Numbered from the stretch's first letter, positions 1-9,766 are shown. The stretch is 64,000 bases of DNA from an uncultured Phycisphaerae bacterium (GCA_937928595.1 CALGJV010000015.1:37379-101378); one strand, 5' to 3'. The notes: generated by a model from the letters alone, not told the origin. Translations and numbers: made by a program.

Positions 1-99
1 CTTGTTCAGCAGCGGGTTGCGCAGCAGCTCCCGGCCGCGCAGCGGCACGCGCAGGCGCTGGCCGGCTTTCCAGTAATTCGGCGGTAGTCTGAAGTTCAT
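1..99 (-). CDS. N-terminal fragment of a probable NAD-dependent malic enzyme (cut by window edge)
   Basis: An open frame starts at the ATG on the minus strand at 99 and runs off the left edge, giving only 33 residues. The fragment reads GRELLRNPLLNK near its end. This resembles the N-terminal signature of NAD malic enzymes, where G-x-x-L-L-x-x-P-L-L-N-K-G precedes the substrate domain. Malic enzyme decarboxylates malate to pyruvate. Its neighbour downstream of the same strand order is pyruvate:ferredoxin oxidoreductase, which would use that pyruvate, so the context fits. The call rests on a short motif only, and the sequence left of the window would settle it. Confidence 0.5.
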   Translation of the reverse strand, partial: MNFRLPPNYWKAGQRLRVPLRGRELLRNPLLNK

Positions 100-198
100 C
101 GGATGCGCTCCTTCTGCGCGGCCGTGCACGCCACGCAATCCGCCCCTACGGTAACCGCCCGGGCCGGTCCCCGCCAAGGGCGGCCGCGCAGCGCCACC

Positions 199-1188
199 TC
201 AGGCGTAGCTGGCGAGGACCTTCATGTAGTTCGCCCGCTCGAACGCCGCCGGGTCCGCGACCGCGCGCTGGCTCATGCTGCCCTTCATCTGGGCCAGCGA
301 TTCGTATTCGTGGTCCCGCATCCACGTCGTCAACTCGTCGAGGATCACTTTCAGCTCGCCCGGCCCCTTGCGCAGCAGCACCGAGCAGAGCTGCGTGACG
401 TCCGCGCCGGCCATCACGAGCTTCAGCACATCGTGGGCCGTCGCCACACCGGTCGTCGCCGCGAGGCTCGCCTTGACCTGCGTGTAAAGAATCGCGATCC
501 AGCGCAGCGGAAGCCGCATCTCGTGCGGCGTGCTCAGCACGAGGTTCGGGAACACCTCGAGCTTCTCCAGGTCGATGTCCGGCTGGTAGAACCGGTTGAA
601 CAGCACCAGCCCGTCGGCCCCCGCCTCGTCCAGCCGCCGGCACATCGCCCCGGTCGCGCTGAAGAACGGACTGAGCTTCATCGCCACCGGGATCGACACG
701 ACGCGCTTCACGGCTGCCAGGATGTCAACGTAGAGCGCCTCGACCGCCTGCGACGTCAGGCTCGGGTTCGTCGCGACGTAGTAAACGTTCAACTCGAGCG
801 CGTCGGCGCCGGCCTGCTGCATCTGCCGGGCGTACTCCGTCCACCCCCCGACCGTCACGCCGTTCAGGCTGGCGATGACCGGGATCCGCACGGCCGACTT
901 GGCCTTGCGGATGTGCTCGAGGTACTCCTCCGGACCGAGTCGGAACTCCTCCGGCTTCGGAAAGTAGGTCAGCGATTCGGCGAACGATTCCGTGCCGGCG
1001 CTCAGGTGGTGGTCGAGCGCCGCGGCCTCGTGCGTGAGCTGCTCCTCGAACAGCGAGTGCAGGACGACCGCGGAGGCACCGGCGTCCTCGAGCCGCCGGA
1101 TCGAGTCGAGACTGGCCGTCAAGGGACTGGACGAGGGCACCAGCGGGTTCTTCAGCCGCAGGCCCAGGTAAGTTGTCGAGAGATCCAT
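199..1188 (-). CDS. Dihydroorotate dehydrogenase-like flavoprotein (nifJ-associated type)
   Basis: The protein has 329 residues and the TIM-barrel pattern of the class 1 dihydroorotate dehydrogenase family: an N-terminal [13 protein letters not shown] segment, [17 protein letters not shown] and a late phosphate-binding region. The usual active-site segment N-x-S-C-P-N is replaced by [12 protein letters not shown] (residues 131-142), so the catalytic Cys or Ser of true PyrD is not visible. It lies about 80 bp downstream of nifJ on the same strand, and such DHOD-like proteins commonly accompany nifJ. The start at 1188 has an upstream GAAAGGAA ribosome site. Dihydroorotate oxidation is therefore doubtful; an FMN-dependent redox role linked to NifJ is inference. 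Confidence 0.8.
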   Translation of the reverse strand: MDLSTTYLGLRLKNPLVPSSSPLTASLDSIRRLEDAGASAVVLHSLFEEQLTHEAAALDHHLSAGTESFAESLTYFPKPEEFRLGPEEYLEHIRKAKSAVRIPVIASLNGVTVGGWTEYARQMQQAGADALELNVYYVATNPSLTSQAVEALYVDILAAVKRVVSIPVAMKLSPFFSATGAMCRRLDEAGADGLVLFNRFYQPDIDLEKLEVFPNLVLSTPHEMRLPLRWIAILYTQVKASLAATTGVATAHDVLKLVMAGADVTQLCSVLLRKGPGELKVILDELTTWMRDHEYESLAQMKGSMSQRAVADPAAFERANYMKVLASYA

Positions 1189-1269
1189 CGCTGCCGTTTC
1201 CTTTCTGACGCCGGCCCGCAGGCCGGCGGGGTCCCGTCCGAAGTGTGCCCGGCGCCGCCGGGTCGCCGA

Positions 1270-4200
1270 CTAGTGCCCGTTGCCGCCGGCCGTCGCGTTC
1301 TCGCCGCTCGCGGGGGCGAACAGCGTTGCCAGCTGCTCGTACATCCGCCAGCGCTGGAGGGCATCCTGCTGGCCAAGCTGGAGCAGCACCCGGGCATCCT
1401 CGGGCTTGCTCTTGGTGAGCATCTTGAAACGCGTCTGCTCGTACGCGAAGTCCTCGTACCGGAGCGAAGGCTTCCGCGAGTCGAGCTGGAGCGGGTTCTG
1501 CCCCGCCGCCGCCAGCTCCGGATTGAATCGGAGGAGCGGGAAGTGCCCGCTCTCGACGGCCTTCTTCTGCGTGTCGAGGCCCAGCCGCATGTTGATGCCG
1601 TGCGCGATGCAGTGGCTGTAGGCGATGATCAGCGACGGTCCGTCGTACGCCTCGGCCTCGATGAACGCCTTGACCGTCTGCTGGTCGTTGGCGCCCATCG
1701 CCACCTTGGCGACGTAGATGTTGCCGTAGGTCATGGCGATCAGCGCCATGTCCTTCTTGTTCATGGGCTTGCCGCCCGCCGCGAACTTGGCCACCGCCCC
1801 GCGGGGCGTCGACTTCGAGCACTGCCCGCCGGTGTTCGAGTACACCTCGGTGTCGAGCACCAGCACATTCACGTTCCGGCCCGTCGCCAGCACGTGGTCC
1901 AGCCCGCCGTAGCCGATGTCGTAGGCCCAGCCGTCGCCGCCCACGATCCACACGCTCTTCTTCACGAGCACGTCAGCCAGCTCCAGCAGGCTGCGGGCCT
2001 CGGTCGACGTCTGGCCGGCGAGCTTCTTCTTCAGCGCGGCCACGCGCTCGCGCTGCGCCGCGATGTCGGCGTCGGTCTTCTGCGGGGCCTTCAGCAGCGC
2101 GTCGGCCAGGTCACCGCCCAGCGTGTCGCGCAGTCGGGTCAGCAGCTCGCGGGCGTATTCCGCGTGCTTGTCCAAGGTCAGCCGATAACCCAGGCCGAAC
2201 TCGGCGTTGTCCTCGAACAGCGAGTTGCACCAGGCCGGGCCGCGGCCGTCCTTGTTCACGACCCAGGGCGCCGTCGGCAGGTTGCCGCCGTAGATCGACG
2301 AGCAGCCGGTCGCGTTGGCGATGATGGCGCGGTCGCCGAAAAGCTGGGTCAGCAGCTTGATGTACGGCGTCTCGCCGCAGCCCGAGCAGGCGCCGGAGTA
2401 CTCGAACAGGGGCTGAAGGAACTGCGAGCCCTTGACCGTGTTCACCTTGACCTTCTGCCGGTCGACCTCCGGCAGGTCCAGGAAGAACGCGTAGTTCGCC
2501 CGCTCGCGCTCGCGGATCGGCGGCTGGAACTCCATGTTGATGGCCTTGAGCCGCGTCTCCCTCTTGTTCTTGGCCGGGCAGGCCTCGACGCACACGCCGC
2601 AGCCGGTGCAGTCCTCCGGCGCGACCTGCACCGTCACGACACAGCCCTCCAGCTCCTTGCCGATGTACTTCTTCGACTTGAAGCCCGCCGGAGCGTCCTT
2701 CAGCAACGCCGGGTCGTAGGCCTTCATCCGGATCGCCGCGTGCGGGCACACCAGCGCGCACTTGCCGCACTGCACGCACGTGTCCGCGTCCCATACCGGG
2801 ATCTCGATCCCGATGTTCCGCTTCTCCCAGCGGGTCGTGTGCGTCGGGAACGTCCCGTCCGACGGCAGCTTGCTGGTCGGCAGCTCGTCGCCCCGGAAGA
2901 CCATCATGGGCCCCAGCACTTCCTTGACGAAGGCCGGCGCCTCCTCCGGGACCGGCGGCCGCACGTGCAGCGTGCTCGTCGCCCGCGCCGGCACGGGAAT
3001 CTCGTGCAGGTTGTCGAGCGTCTGGTCGACGGCCGCCCAGTTCTTCTTGACGACCTCCTCGCCTTTGCGCCCGTACTCCTTCTTGATGGCGTTCTTGATG
3101 GCCGTGATGGCCTGATCCTTCGGCAGAATGCCCGAGATCGCGAAGAAGCACGTCTGCATGATCGTGTTCACGCGGCCGCCCATCCCCGTGTCCTTGGCGA
3201 CCTTGTAACCGTCGATTGCGTACAGCTTGAGCTTCTTGGCGATGATCTGCTGCTGCACCTCGAACGGGAGTTTGTCCCACGTCTCGGACGCCGGATACGG
3301 CGTGTTCAGCAGGAACACCGCGCCGGGCAGGGCGCTGGAGAGCATGTCATACCGCTCCAGGAACGCCCAGTTGTGACAGGCGACGAAGTTCGCTTCGGTG
3401 ATCAGGTAGCTCGAGCGGATCGGCTTCGGCCCGAACCGCAGGTGCGACACCGTCATCGAGCCGGCCTTCTTCGAGTCGTACACGAAGTAACCCTGGGCGT
3501 AGTTCGGCGTGTCTTCGCCGATGATCTTGATCGAGTTCTTGTTGGCCCCGACCGTGCCGTCCGCCCCCAGCCCGTAGAACAGCGCCCGCACGACGCCCGG
3601 GTCCTCGGTCGAAAACTTCGGGTCGTACGGCAGGCTCGAATGCGTAACGTCCTCGTGGATGCCGATCGTGAAGTGGTTCTTAGGCGTCGCCGCGGCCAGG
3701 TTGTCGAGCACGCCCTTGACCATCGCCGGCGTGAACTCCTTGCTCGACAGCCCGTACCGCCCGCCGACGATCCGCGGCAGACCCGTCCGCTGGCCGCTCG
3801 CGACCGCCTCACCAAACGCGCTGAGCACGTCCTTGTACAGCGGCTCGCCCGCCGCGCCCGGCTCCTTCGTGCGGTCCAGCACCGCCACGGCCTTGACGGT
3901 GGGCGGAATCGCCGCCAGCAGCGCCGCCGGCGCCCAGGGGCGATACAGCCGCACTTTCACGACGCCGACCTTCGCCCCGCGGGAGTTCAGCGCTTCGACA
4001 GCCTCGTGCGCGACCTCGGCGCCCGAGCCCATCAGCACGATGACCCGCTCGGCGTCCGGGGCGCCCACGTAGTCGAACAGGTGATAGGAGCGCCCGACGA
4101 CCTCCGCGAAGCGGTCCATCACGCGCTGCACCACGGCCGGGCAATCGCGGTAAAACGGGTTGACCGTCTCGCGTGCCTGGAAGAACACGTCCGGGTTCTG

Positions 4201-4860
4201 GGCTGTGCCACGGAGCATCGGCCGGTCCGGCGTCAGCGCCCGCGCCCGGTGGGCCGCCAGCGCCTCCGCGTTCAGCATCGCCCGCATGTCCTCGAGCGTC
4301 AGCTCCTCGATCTTCTGCACCTCGTGCGACGTGCGGAAGCCGTCGAAAAAGTGCATGAACGGGACGCGGCTCTCGAGCGTCGCGGCGTGCGACACGAGCG
4401 CGAGGTCCATCGCCTCCTGCACGGAGCCCGAGGCCAGCATGCCGAAGCCGGTGGAGCGGCAGGCCATCACGTCGCTGTGGTCGCCGAAGATCGACAGCGC
4501 GTGCGTCGCCACCGTCCGGGCCGTGATGTGAAACACGGTCGGTAGCAGCTCGCCCGCCATCTTGAACATCGTCGGGATCATCAGCAGCAGGCCCTGCGAC
4601 GCCGTGAACGTGCAGGTCAGCGCGCCGGTCGTCGCGGCGCCGTGCACGGAGGCGCACGCCCCGCCCTCGCTCTGCATCTCGATCACGTGCGGGATCGTGC
4701 CCCAGAGGTTCGCCCGACCACCCGCGGACCACTCGTCCGACCACTCGCCCATCGGCGACGACGGCGTGATCGGGTAAATGGCAATCACCTCGCTCAACGC
4801 GTGCGCGACGTGGGCCGCCGCCTGATTGCCGTCGATCGTGACCATGCGACGTTTGCTCAT
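1270..4860 (-). CDS. nifJ: Pyruvate:ferredoxin (flavodoxin) oxidoreductase
   Basis: This cytoplasmic enzyme oxidatively decarboxylates pyruvate with CoA to acetyl-CoA, CO2 and reduced ferredoxin or flavodoxin. The 1196-residue product has the single-chain length and domain order of the family: N-terminal pyrimidine-binding domain with YPITPSSPMGEW, a transketolase C-like and gamma domain, two [4Fe-4S] motifs (CVQCGKCALVCP and CTGCGVCVEACP) around residues 690-760, and a C-terminal thiamine-diphosphate domain with ACSGCGETPYIK, GDGWAYDIGYGG and SNTGGQCSKSTPRG. An additional cluster Cys in the GCSSIYGG region is present. The ATG at 4860 is preferred over a GTG at 4869 because GGAG sits 10 nt upstream of the ATG but almost touches the GTG. 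It probably forms a unit with the DHOD-like gene downstream. Confidence 0.97.
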   Translation of the reverse strand: MSKRRMVTIDGNQAAAHVAHALSEVIAIYPITPSSPMGEWSDEWSAGGRANLWGTIPHVIEMQSEGGACASVHGAATTGALTCTFTASQGLLLMIPTMFKMAGELLPTVFHITARTVATHALSIFGDHSDVMACRSTGFGMLASGSVQEAMDLALVSHAATLESRVPFMHFFDGFRTSHEVQKIEELTLEDMRAMLNAEALAAHRARALTPDRPMLRGTAQNPDVFFQARETVNPFYRDCPAVVQRVMDRFAEVVGRSYHLFDYVGAPDAERVIVLMGSGAEVAHEAVEALNSRGAKVGVVKVRLYRPWAPAALLAAIPPTVKAVAVLDRTKEPGAAGEPLYKDVLSAFGEAVASGQRTGLPRIVGGRYGLSSKEFTPAMVKGVLDNLAAATPKNHFTIGIHEDVTHSSLPYDPKFSTEDPGVVRALFYGLGADGTVGANKNSIKIIGEDTPNYAQGYFVYDSKKAGSMTVSHLRFGPKPIRSSYLITEANFVACHNWAFLERYDMLSSALPGAVFLLNTPYPASETWDKLPFEVQQQIIAKKLKLYAIDGYKVAKDTGMGGRVNTIMQTCFFAISGILPKDQAITAIKNAIKKEYGRKGEEVVKKNWAAVDQTLDNLHEIPVPARATSTLHVRPPVPEEAPAFVKEVLGPMMVFRGDELPTSKLPSDGTFPTHTTRWEKRNIGIEIPVWDADTCVQCGKCALVCPHAAIRMKAYDPALLKDAPAGFKSKKYIGKELEGCVVTVQVAPEDCTGCGVCVEACPAKNKRETRLKAINMEFQPPIRERERANYAFFLDLPEVDRQKVKVNTVKGSQFLQPLFEYSGACSGCGETPYIKLLTQLFGDRAIIANATGCSSIYGGNLPTAPWVVNKDGRGPAWCNSLFEDNAEFGLGYRLTLDKHAEYARELLTRLRDTLGGDLADALLKAPQKTDADIAAQRERVAALKKKLAGQTSTEARSLLELADVLVKKSVWIVGGDGWAYDIGYGGLDHVLATGRNVNVLVLDTEVYSNTGGQCSKSTPRGAVAKFAAGGKPMNKKDMALIAMTYGNIYVAKVAMGANDQQTVKAFIEAEAYDGPSLIIAYSHCIAHGINMRLGLDTQKKAVESGHFPLLRFNPELAAAGQNPLQLDSRKPSLRYEDFAYEQTRFKMLTKSKPEDARVLLQLGQQDALQRWRMYEQLATLFAPASGENATAGGNGH

Positions 4861-5192
4861 GCGACTCACTCTCCGAAGGGACCAACCGCCGGCCGACAGC
4901 CGCGACTGGTCCTGTGCTGCAACTGCGGTCCTTCACGTGCCGCAAACGCTCCCGACCTGGCGGGGACGGCCGCGCCTGGGGCGGCGTTCGCCGCTGGGGT
5001 GAACGCCGTATCCGAACCGCGCTCTGTACCGCGCGCCGGACTCCCCTGCAAGCAGCGTTCCTTCGGTGAATGTCCAGAGTGCTGGAACTCGGACCGCGCC
5101 CCCGCGTCGCCACCCCGCAGTTGCGGAAATCCGCGCACTCGTCGGCTGTGAAAGCCCGACAACTGACGTATCACCGCCGCAACAGGCTCGCG
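4861..5192. other. Gene-less stretch between nifJ and the histidine kinase gene
   Basis: These 332 bases contain only short overlapping frames on both strands with no recognisable protein, RNA gene or clear terminator. Because both flanking genes are on the minus strand, the nifJ promoter and the end of the kinase transcript should lie here. A GGAG ribosome site for nifJ is at its left end. I see no convincing -35/-10 pair. Confidence 0.5.
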
Positions 5193-6734
5193 TCAGCCCC
5201 CACCGACCGCCATGCCCGCCGGCTCACCGGCTCTTCCCCCGAGGGAACCCTCCTCGATGACCGGGAACGCCACGGTAAAGTTCGACCCCCGCCCCGGCTC
5301 CGAGTACGCATGCAGGTAGCCACCGGCCTGTTCCACCACCTCGCGGACAATCGACAGCCCCAGTCCCGTCCCCGGGATCCCCGCCGCGACCGCCGCGTGC
5401 CCCCGTCGGAAGGCGTCGAAGATCGAGCCCGCCCCCGTTGCGGAGGAGGCCGCCAACTCCGGGATGCCCATGCCCGTGTCCCGCACGACGACGAACGCGA
5501 ATTCCTGCCGCCGCCCGTCGCCGTCCGGGCGATCCGGCAGCCGGCGCTGGCCGCGCAGCGCGACGATGCGCACGTGCCCGCCGGCGGGCGTGTACTTGAC
5601 CGCGTTGTCCACGAGGTTCCCAACGCAATCGGCCACGTCTTGTGGGTCCACCCGAACCTGCATGGACTGGCTCGTCCGGCACTGCCACGTGAGCTCCACC
5701 CCCTTCTCGCGCGCCACCGGCAGGTACCGCCCGTATAGCTCGGTGACGACCACAGCCAGATCGCACCTCGCCTTGCTATGCCGCCGTGGGTCGGCTTCCT
5801 GCACGCGCGCGAGAGCGAGCAGCTCCGAAACCTGCGACATACCGTCGCGGCAGCGGTGCACGATCTTGTCGCACGTGGCCAGGATGCCCGCCTTGTCCGT
5901 GACGATCCCGTCCCGGATGAGGTTCGCGAGCGTCTGCACCATCGCCAGCGGGCTCTTGAGCTGATGTGCCGCCGTCTGCATGAAGCGCGAGCGCCGCTGC
6001 TGGAGCTCTTGGATGGCCTGCCGCGATTCAACCAGCGCCGCATTCAGCCGGATGAGCATGTCCTCGCGCTGATCCAGGATGCGCCCGATGCGGTCGGTGA
6101 AGTACATCGTGCCGAAGATCGCCAGCGCCACCGTGACGGTGGTCAGCACGACGTAGTCCGCGTCGCCCTGGAGCCTCGTCGGCTCCAGGTGCGGCAGCAG
6201 CGGGTACCAGGGCAGGAGGCCCGCGAGCTGTCCGAGCGCCATGGCGGCAAACAGCGCCGCGCCCCAGGCACTGACGGCGAGGGCCTGCCAAGTGCGCAGC
6301 ACGAGCCCGCTGATCGCGGCGTGGAACAGGTAGAACAGCACCATCGGGCTTTCGACCCCGCCCGTGAGGCTGAGAATCCACGTCAGGAGCAGCAGGTCGC
6401 TGGCGATCTGCGCGCCGGCGAAGAACTGCCCGCTGCGGATCGCCTGACGCTGTTCCCCTCCCGGAGCCTCGAGCTGCCGCCGCAGCAGCCCCGAGACGGC
6501 AGTCCACACCAGGTTGCTGGCCCCCACCGCCAGCACCGCCACAAGCAGCGCTGCCGGCCGACGCGTGTCCGGCAGCACGAAGCGTTCGACCGCGAGGGCG
6601 GCCAAAGCGCCGCCCATGAACACCCAGCGAAGTCGCAGAAACCAATGCAGTTGCAGCAGCACGACGACCGCGTACGGCTTGCCTGCCGTGATGCTCGCCG
6701 GCACGTCCGGCAGCGGTGCGCGCGCGCTCAGCAT
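5193..6734 (-). CDS. Membrane-bound sensor histidine kinase, RegB/PrrB-like
   Basis: The 513-residue product begins with about six membrane segments (roughly residues 22-215), followed by a HisKA dimerisation helix with the H-box FMQTAAHQLKSPLA (phospho-His257) and a HATPase domain with N-box DNAVKYTP, G1 DTGMGIPE and G2 GTGLGLSIV. Within the membrane part, LSLTGGVESPMVLFYLFH resembles the GG-x-x-N-P-F ubiquinone-binding segment of RegB/PrrB redox kinases, so redox sensing is a reasonable guess. The start at 6734 overlaps the stop of the upstream receiver gene (ATGCTGA), indicating translational coupling. The longer upstream open frame lies inside that receiver gene and was rejected. Confidence 0.9.
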   Translation of the reverse strand: MLSARAPLPDVPASITAGKPYAVVVLLQLHWFLRLRWVFMGGALAALAVERFVLPDTRRPAALLVAVLAVGASNLVWTAVSGLLRRQLEAPGGEQRQAIRSGQFFAGAQIASDLLLLTWILSLTGGVESPMVLFYLFHAAISGLVLRTWQALAVSAWGAALFAAMALGQLAGLLPWYPLLPHLEPTRLQGDADYVVLTTVTVALAIFGTMYFTDRIGRILDQREDMLIRLNAALVESRQAIQELQQRRSRFMQTAAHQLKSPLAMVQTLANLIRDGIVTDKAGILATCDKIVHRCRDGMSQVSELLALARVQEADPRRHSKARCDLAVVVTELYGRYLPVAREKGVELTWQCRTSQSMQVRVDPQDVADCVGNLVDNAVKYTPAGGHVRIVALRGQRRLPDRPDGDGRRQEFAFVVVRDTGMGIPELAASSATGAGSIFDAFRRGHAAVAAGIPGTGLGLSIVREVVEQAGGYLHAYSEPGRGSNFTVAFPVIEEGSLGGRAGEPAGMAVGGG

Positions 6735-7126
6735 AGTGCGCCTCCGCCCACATTCCGGAGCACCGCGGCCACGGCCCCGCGGAGCTGCTGGGCGTCCAGG
6801 GGTTTCTCCAGGAACCGCGCGCACAGCTTCCCGACGGTACCGTCCTCCCGGTCCGCGAGGGGCACCGATGAGATCAGGATCACGGGCCGGCGCAACGCCG
6901 GGTCGTCCCGGACCTGCGCGGCCACTTCCAGCCCCTCCGTCGGCGTCGTGAGCATCACGTCCAGCAGCACGAGGTCCGGCTGCGCTGCGCGGATCAGCGC
7001 CAGTCCCTCCGACGCCGTCGTGCAGGCGAGAACCCGGTAACCCATCGGCTCCAGCACGAGGCGTACGACGTCATGCATGTCCGTGTCATCGTCGATGAGC
7101 AGAACCAGGGGGCCCGTCGTCGGCAT
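6728..7126 (-). CDS. Single-domain response regulator (receiver only)
   Basis: The 132-residue protein is a bare CheY-like receiver. It shows the acidic pocket IDDDTD (residues 11-16), the phospho-acceptor Asp56 in LVLLDVML, a Ser in VILISSV and the conserved Lys in FLEKPL (residue 108). There is no output domain. It is the first gene of a two-gene unit, and its stop overlaps the kinase start by a few bases, so the pair very probably forms one phosphorelay. How a receiver without an output domain transmits the signal cannot be read from the window. The ATG at 7126 gives a product starting right before the first receiver strand, which is why the longer upstream frame was rejected. Confidence 0.88.
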   Translation of the reverse strand: MPTTGPLVLLIDDDTDMHDVVRLVLEPMGYRVLACTTASEGLALIRAAQPDLVLLDVMLTTPTEGLEVAAQVRDDPALRRPVILISSVPLADREDGTVGKLCARFLEKPLDAQQLRGAVAAVLRNVGGGALC

Positions 7127-7265
7127 CGCACGATCCGCAGCCGGCACAACGCCCGTCGCGGCTCGGCCGGATGCGTCGCGCGGCGAAATGGCATAATCGA
7201 ACCTACGTATCTGAATCTTAGCCTGCGTGGTGCAGGAACGCAACGGTCGCGTGAAAAAAGTACAG

Positions 7266-9599
7266 TCACCCTTCGCGTTGCGCCTGCCACGCCGCGACGT
7301 ACGCCTGTCCCAGGGCGACGCCCCCGTCCCCCGCCGGAACAACGCGGTTATACAGCACGCGCACCCCCTCCGCCCGCAACGCCGCCACCAGGCGACCGAG
7401 CAGCCGCCGGTTCGCGAAGCACCCGCCCGACAGCGCCACGGTTCGCACCCCCGTCTCGGAAGCGGCGACCCGCACCGCGGCGTGCAGCGCGAGCGCGATC
7501 GTCTCGTGCAGTGCCGCGGCCAGCACCTGACTCGGCGCGCCTGCGAGGCGGCGGCGAGCCAGCTCCAGCAGCGCAGGAGCAAACGAGAACCGCAGCCCAT
7601 CCCCCGTAATCCGCATCTCGCACGGCAGACTCGCGGCCTCCGCGACGCCGTACGCCGCCGCTTCGACCGCCAACGCGCCCTCGGCCTCGTGCCGATTCCG
7701 CGCGCACAGGCCAAGCACAAACGCCGCGGCGTCGAACACCCGGCCCAGGCTCGACGTCGGCGGCGCAGCCACGCCGCGCGTCATCTGAAGCTCCGCGCGA
7801 CGTACGTCCGCGTCCGTCGGCAGCGTTGCCGCCCCGGCTGCTTCCGACGGTTGCTCCCGCCAGCGCTGCAACAACCGTGTCAGCACCGTCGCCCACTCGT
7901 CCGGGGCTGCCGCCCGCAGCAAAGCGGCCGCCGGCCGCCACGTCTCGAGCGCCGCCGCGTCGCCCCCGACGAGCGGGTAGTACTCGTGCCGCCCAATCCG
8001 GCGAAAGTCGCCCCGGTGGCACCAGAGGAGTTCGCAGCCCCACACGGCCCCGTCCGTGCCGTGCCCGGTGCCGTCGCACGCCAGCCCGAGCACCGGTCCC
8101 GGCTCCGCGTGCTCCGCCATCACGCTCGCGATGTGTGCGTGGTGGTGCTGGACCGGCACGCAGGGCAGCCCCCGCGACTGCGCGTACTCCGTGGACAGGT
8201 AGCGCGGGTGCAGGTCAGACGCCAGCCGCTCCGGTCGGATCGCCGTCAGCGCTTCCAGCCGGGCGATCGCCGCGATGTAGTGCCGATACGCCGGGGCGTT
8301 GCCCAAATCCCCGAGATGCTCGCTCACCACGGCCTCGCGGGCGTCGAGCAAGCATACGGCGGCCTTCAGGTCGGCGCCCACCGCCAGGATCACCGGGCCC
8401 GGCGGGCGCTGGATCGGTAGCGGCCGGGGCGCGTAACCGCGCGCCCGGCGTACGGGAATCACGTCGCCCTCGAACGTGAACACGACGGAATCGTCGATCG
8501 GCCGCGCGATTTCACGATCATGCACGAGGAAGGCATCGGCCACGTCGCTCAGATACTCGAGCGCCTCCTCGTCACGATAGGTCAGCGGGTGGCCGGACAG
8601 GTTGGCCGACGTGAGGACCAGCGGCCCGAGCCCGGTCGCCAGCAGCAGGTGATGAACCGGCGCGTACGGCAGCAGCAGGCCGTAATCCACGACACCTGGC
8701 GCCACGGACGGGGCGAGCAGCTCGCCACGCCGCGGCGCCAACACGATCGGCGCCGCGGGCGACGTCAGCGCCGCCGCGTCCGCCGGGGTCAACGCGACCA
8801 ACTGCTCCGCGGCGGCCACGTCGCGCACGAGCACCGCGAGCGGCTTGCCGTCGCGCAGCTTTCGCCGTCGCAGGCGCTGCACGACGTCCTCGCGGTCGGC
8901 CCGGCACGCCAGGTGATAGCCGCCGATGCCCTTCACCGCGACGATTTCGCCGGCCGCCAGCCGCTCGGCGGCCGCTTGCAGGGCCGCGTCGCCGCGCGCC
9001 GTCGTGGTCCCGCGGACCAGCAGCCGCAGTTCAGGGCCGCAGACGGCGCACGCGTTCGGCTGCGCGTGGAACCGGCGGTCGGCCGGGTCGGCGTACTCGC
9101 GGGCGCAGGCCGCGCACATCGTGAAGGCCGCCATCGTCGTGTTCGGCCGGTCGTACGGCACGGTGCGGATGATCGAGTACCGCGGGCCGCAGTTCGTGCA
9201 GTTCGTGAACGGGTAGCGAAAGCGGCGATCGCCGGGATCGAAGAGCTCGCGCTGGCAATCGGCACAGGTGGCCGCGTCGGGCGTAACCTCGGGCCGCCCG
9301 CCGCCCTCCGTGTCGGACGCGACGATCTGGAACCCGGCGGCGCCGTGTGGTGGCCGCTCCTCGACCGTCACGTGCGTGATCCGCGCCAGCGGCGGCAGGC
9401 GGTGGTACAGGTCGTGCTCGAACGCGGCCAGGCGCTCGGCCGGGCCCTCGACCTCCACCGCCGCCCCGAGGGTGTCGTTGGCCACCCACCCCGCCAGCCC
9501 GTGGGCCACGGCCGTGCGAAAAACGAACGGCCGGAACCCGACGCCCTGCACCTGCCCGCGCAGGCTGTAGCGGCGGCGGATGTGGACGGGCTCAGGCAT
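7266..9599 (-). CDS. hypF: Carbamoyltransferase HypF ([NiFe]-hydrogenase maturation)
   Basis: HypF makes thiocarbamate from carbamoyl phosphate on HypE during synthesis of the CN ligands of [NiFe]-hydrogenases. The 777-residue product has the full family layout: acylphosphatase domain with GQVQGVGFRPFVFR (about residues 15-28), a double zinc-finger region with CADC, CTNC, CAAC and CAVC pairs (about 110-190), a YrdC-like domain with KGIGGYHLACRA, and a Kae1-like domain with HHHAHIASVMAEH and ALSGGCFANRRL. GGAG lies nine bases before the ATG at 9599. No hydrogenase structural gene or other hyp gene is in the window, so it is isolated here. Confidence 0.96.
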   Translation of the reverse strand: MPEPVHIRRRYSLRGQVQGVGFRPFVFRTAVAHGLAGWVANDTLGAAVEVEGPAERLAAFEHDLYHRLPPLARITHVTVEERPPHGAAGFQIVASDTEGGGRPEVTPDAATCADCQRELFDPGDRRFRYPFTNCTNCGPRYSIIRTVPYDRPNTTMAAFTMCAACAREYADPADRRFHAQPNACAVCGPELRLLVRGTTTARGDAALQAAAERLAAGEIVAVKGIGGYHLACRADREDVVQRLRRRKLRDGKPLAVLVRDVAAAEQLVALTPADAAALTSPAAPIVLAPRRGELLAPSVAPGVVDYGLLLPYAPVHHLLLATGLGPLVLTSANLSGHPLTYRDEEALEYLSDVADAFLVHDREIARPIDDSVVFTFEGDVIPVRRARGYAPRPLPIQRPPGPVILAVGADLKAAVCLLDAREAVVSEHLGDLGNAPAYRHYIAAIARLEALTAIRPERLASDLHPRYLSTEYAQSRGLPCVPVQHHHAHIASVMAEHAEPGPVLGLACDGTGHGTDGAVWGCELLWCHRGDFRRIGRHEYYPLVGGDAAALETWRPAAALLRAAAPDEWATVLTRLLQRWREQPSEAAGAATLPTDADVRRAELQMTRGVAAPPTSSLGRVFDAAAFVLGLCARNRHEAEGALAVEAAAYGVAEAASLPCEMRITGDGLRFSFAPALLELARRRLAGAPSQVLAAALHETIALALHAAVRVAASETGVRTVALSGGCFANRRLLGRLVAALRAEGVRVLYNRVVPAGDGGVALGQAYVAAWQAQREG

Positions 9600-9766
9600 T
9601 CCGGCATGCTCCGGGCGGCGCGGCGCGTGGAGTAGAGTGCCCGCGCCGCCGCCGCCGGATTCTATCGCCGCCGCTCAGTGCCCGGGGCCCGCGACAGCGC
9701 CCGCCGTCCGCCGTATAGTCTCGCGGCGACGCCGATGCCGGAGCCTTGTGCCGAGTATTGAGCCGC

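Noticed and set aside
103..4545. Very long plus-strand frame (1480 codons) opposite nifJ
   Set aside because: It is Arg/His/Val-rich, has no domain pattern and lies wholly antisense to nifJ and the DHOD-like gene, which have strong family motifs. It is a high-GC shadow.
7245..7265. T-run after hypF as a terminator
   Set aside because: Six T's are present on the minus strand, but no stable stem precedes them.
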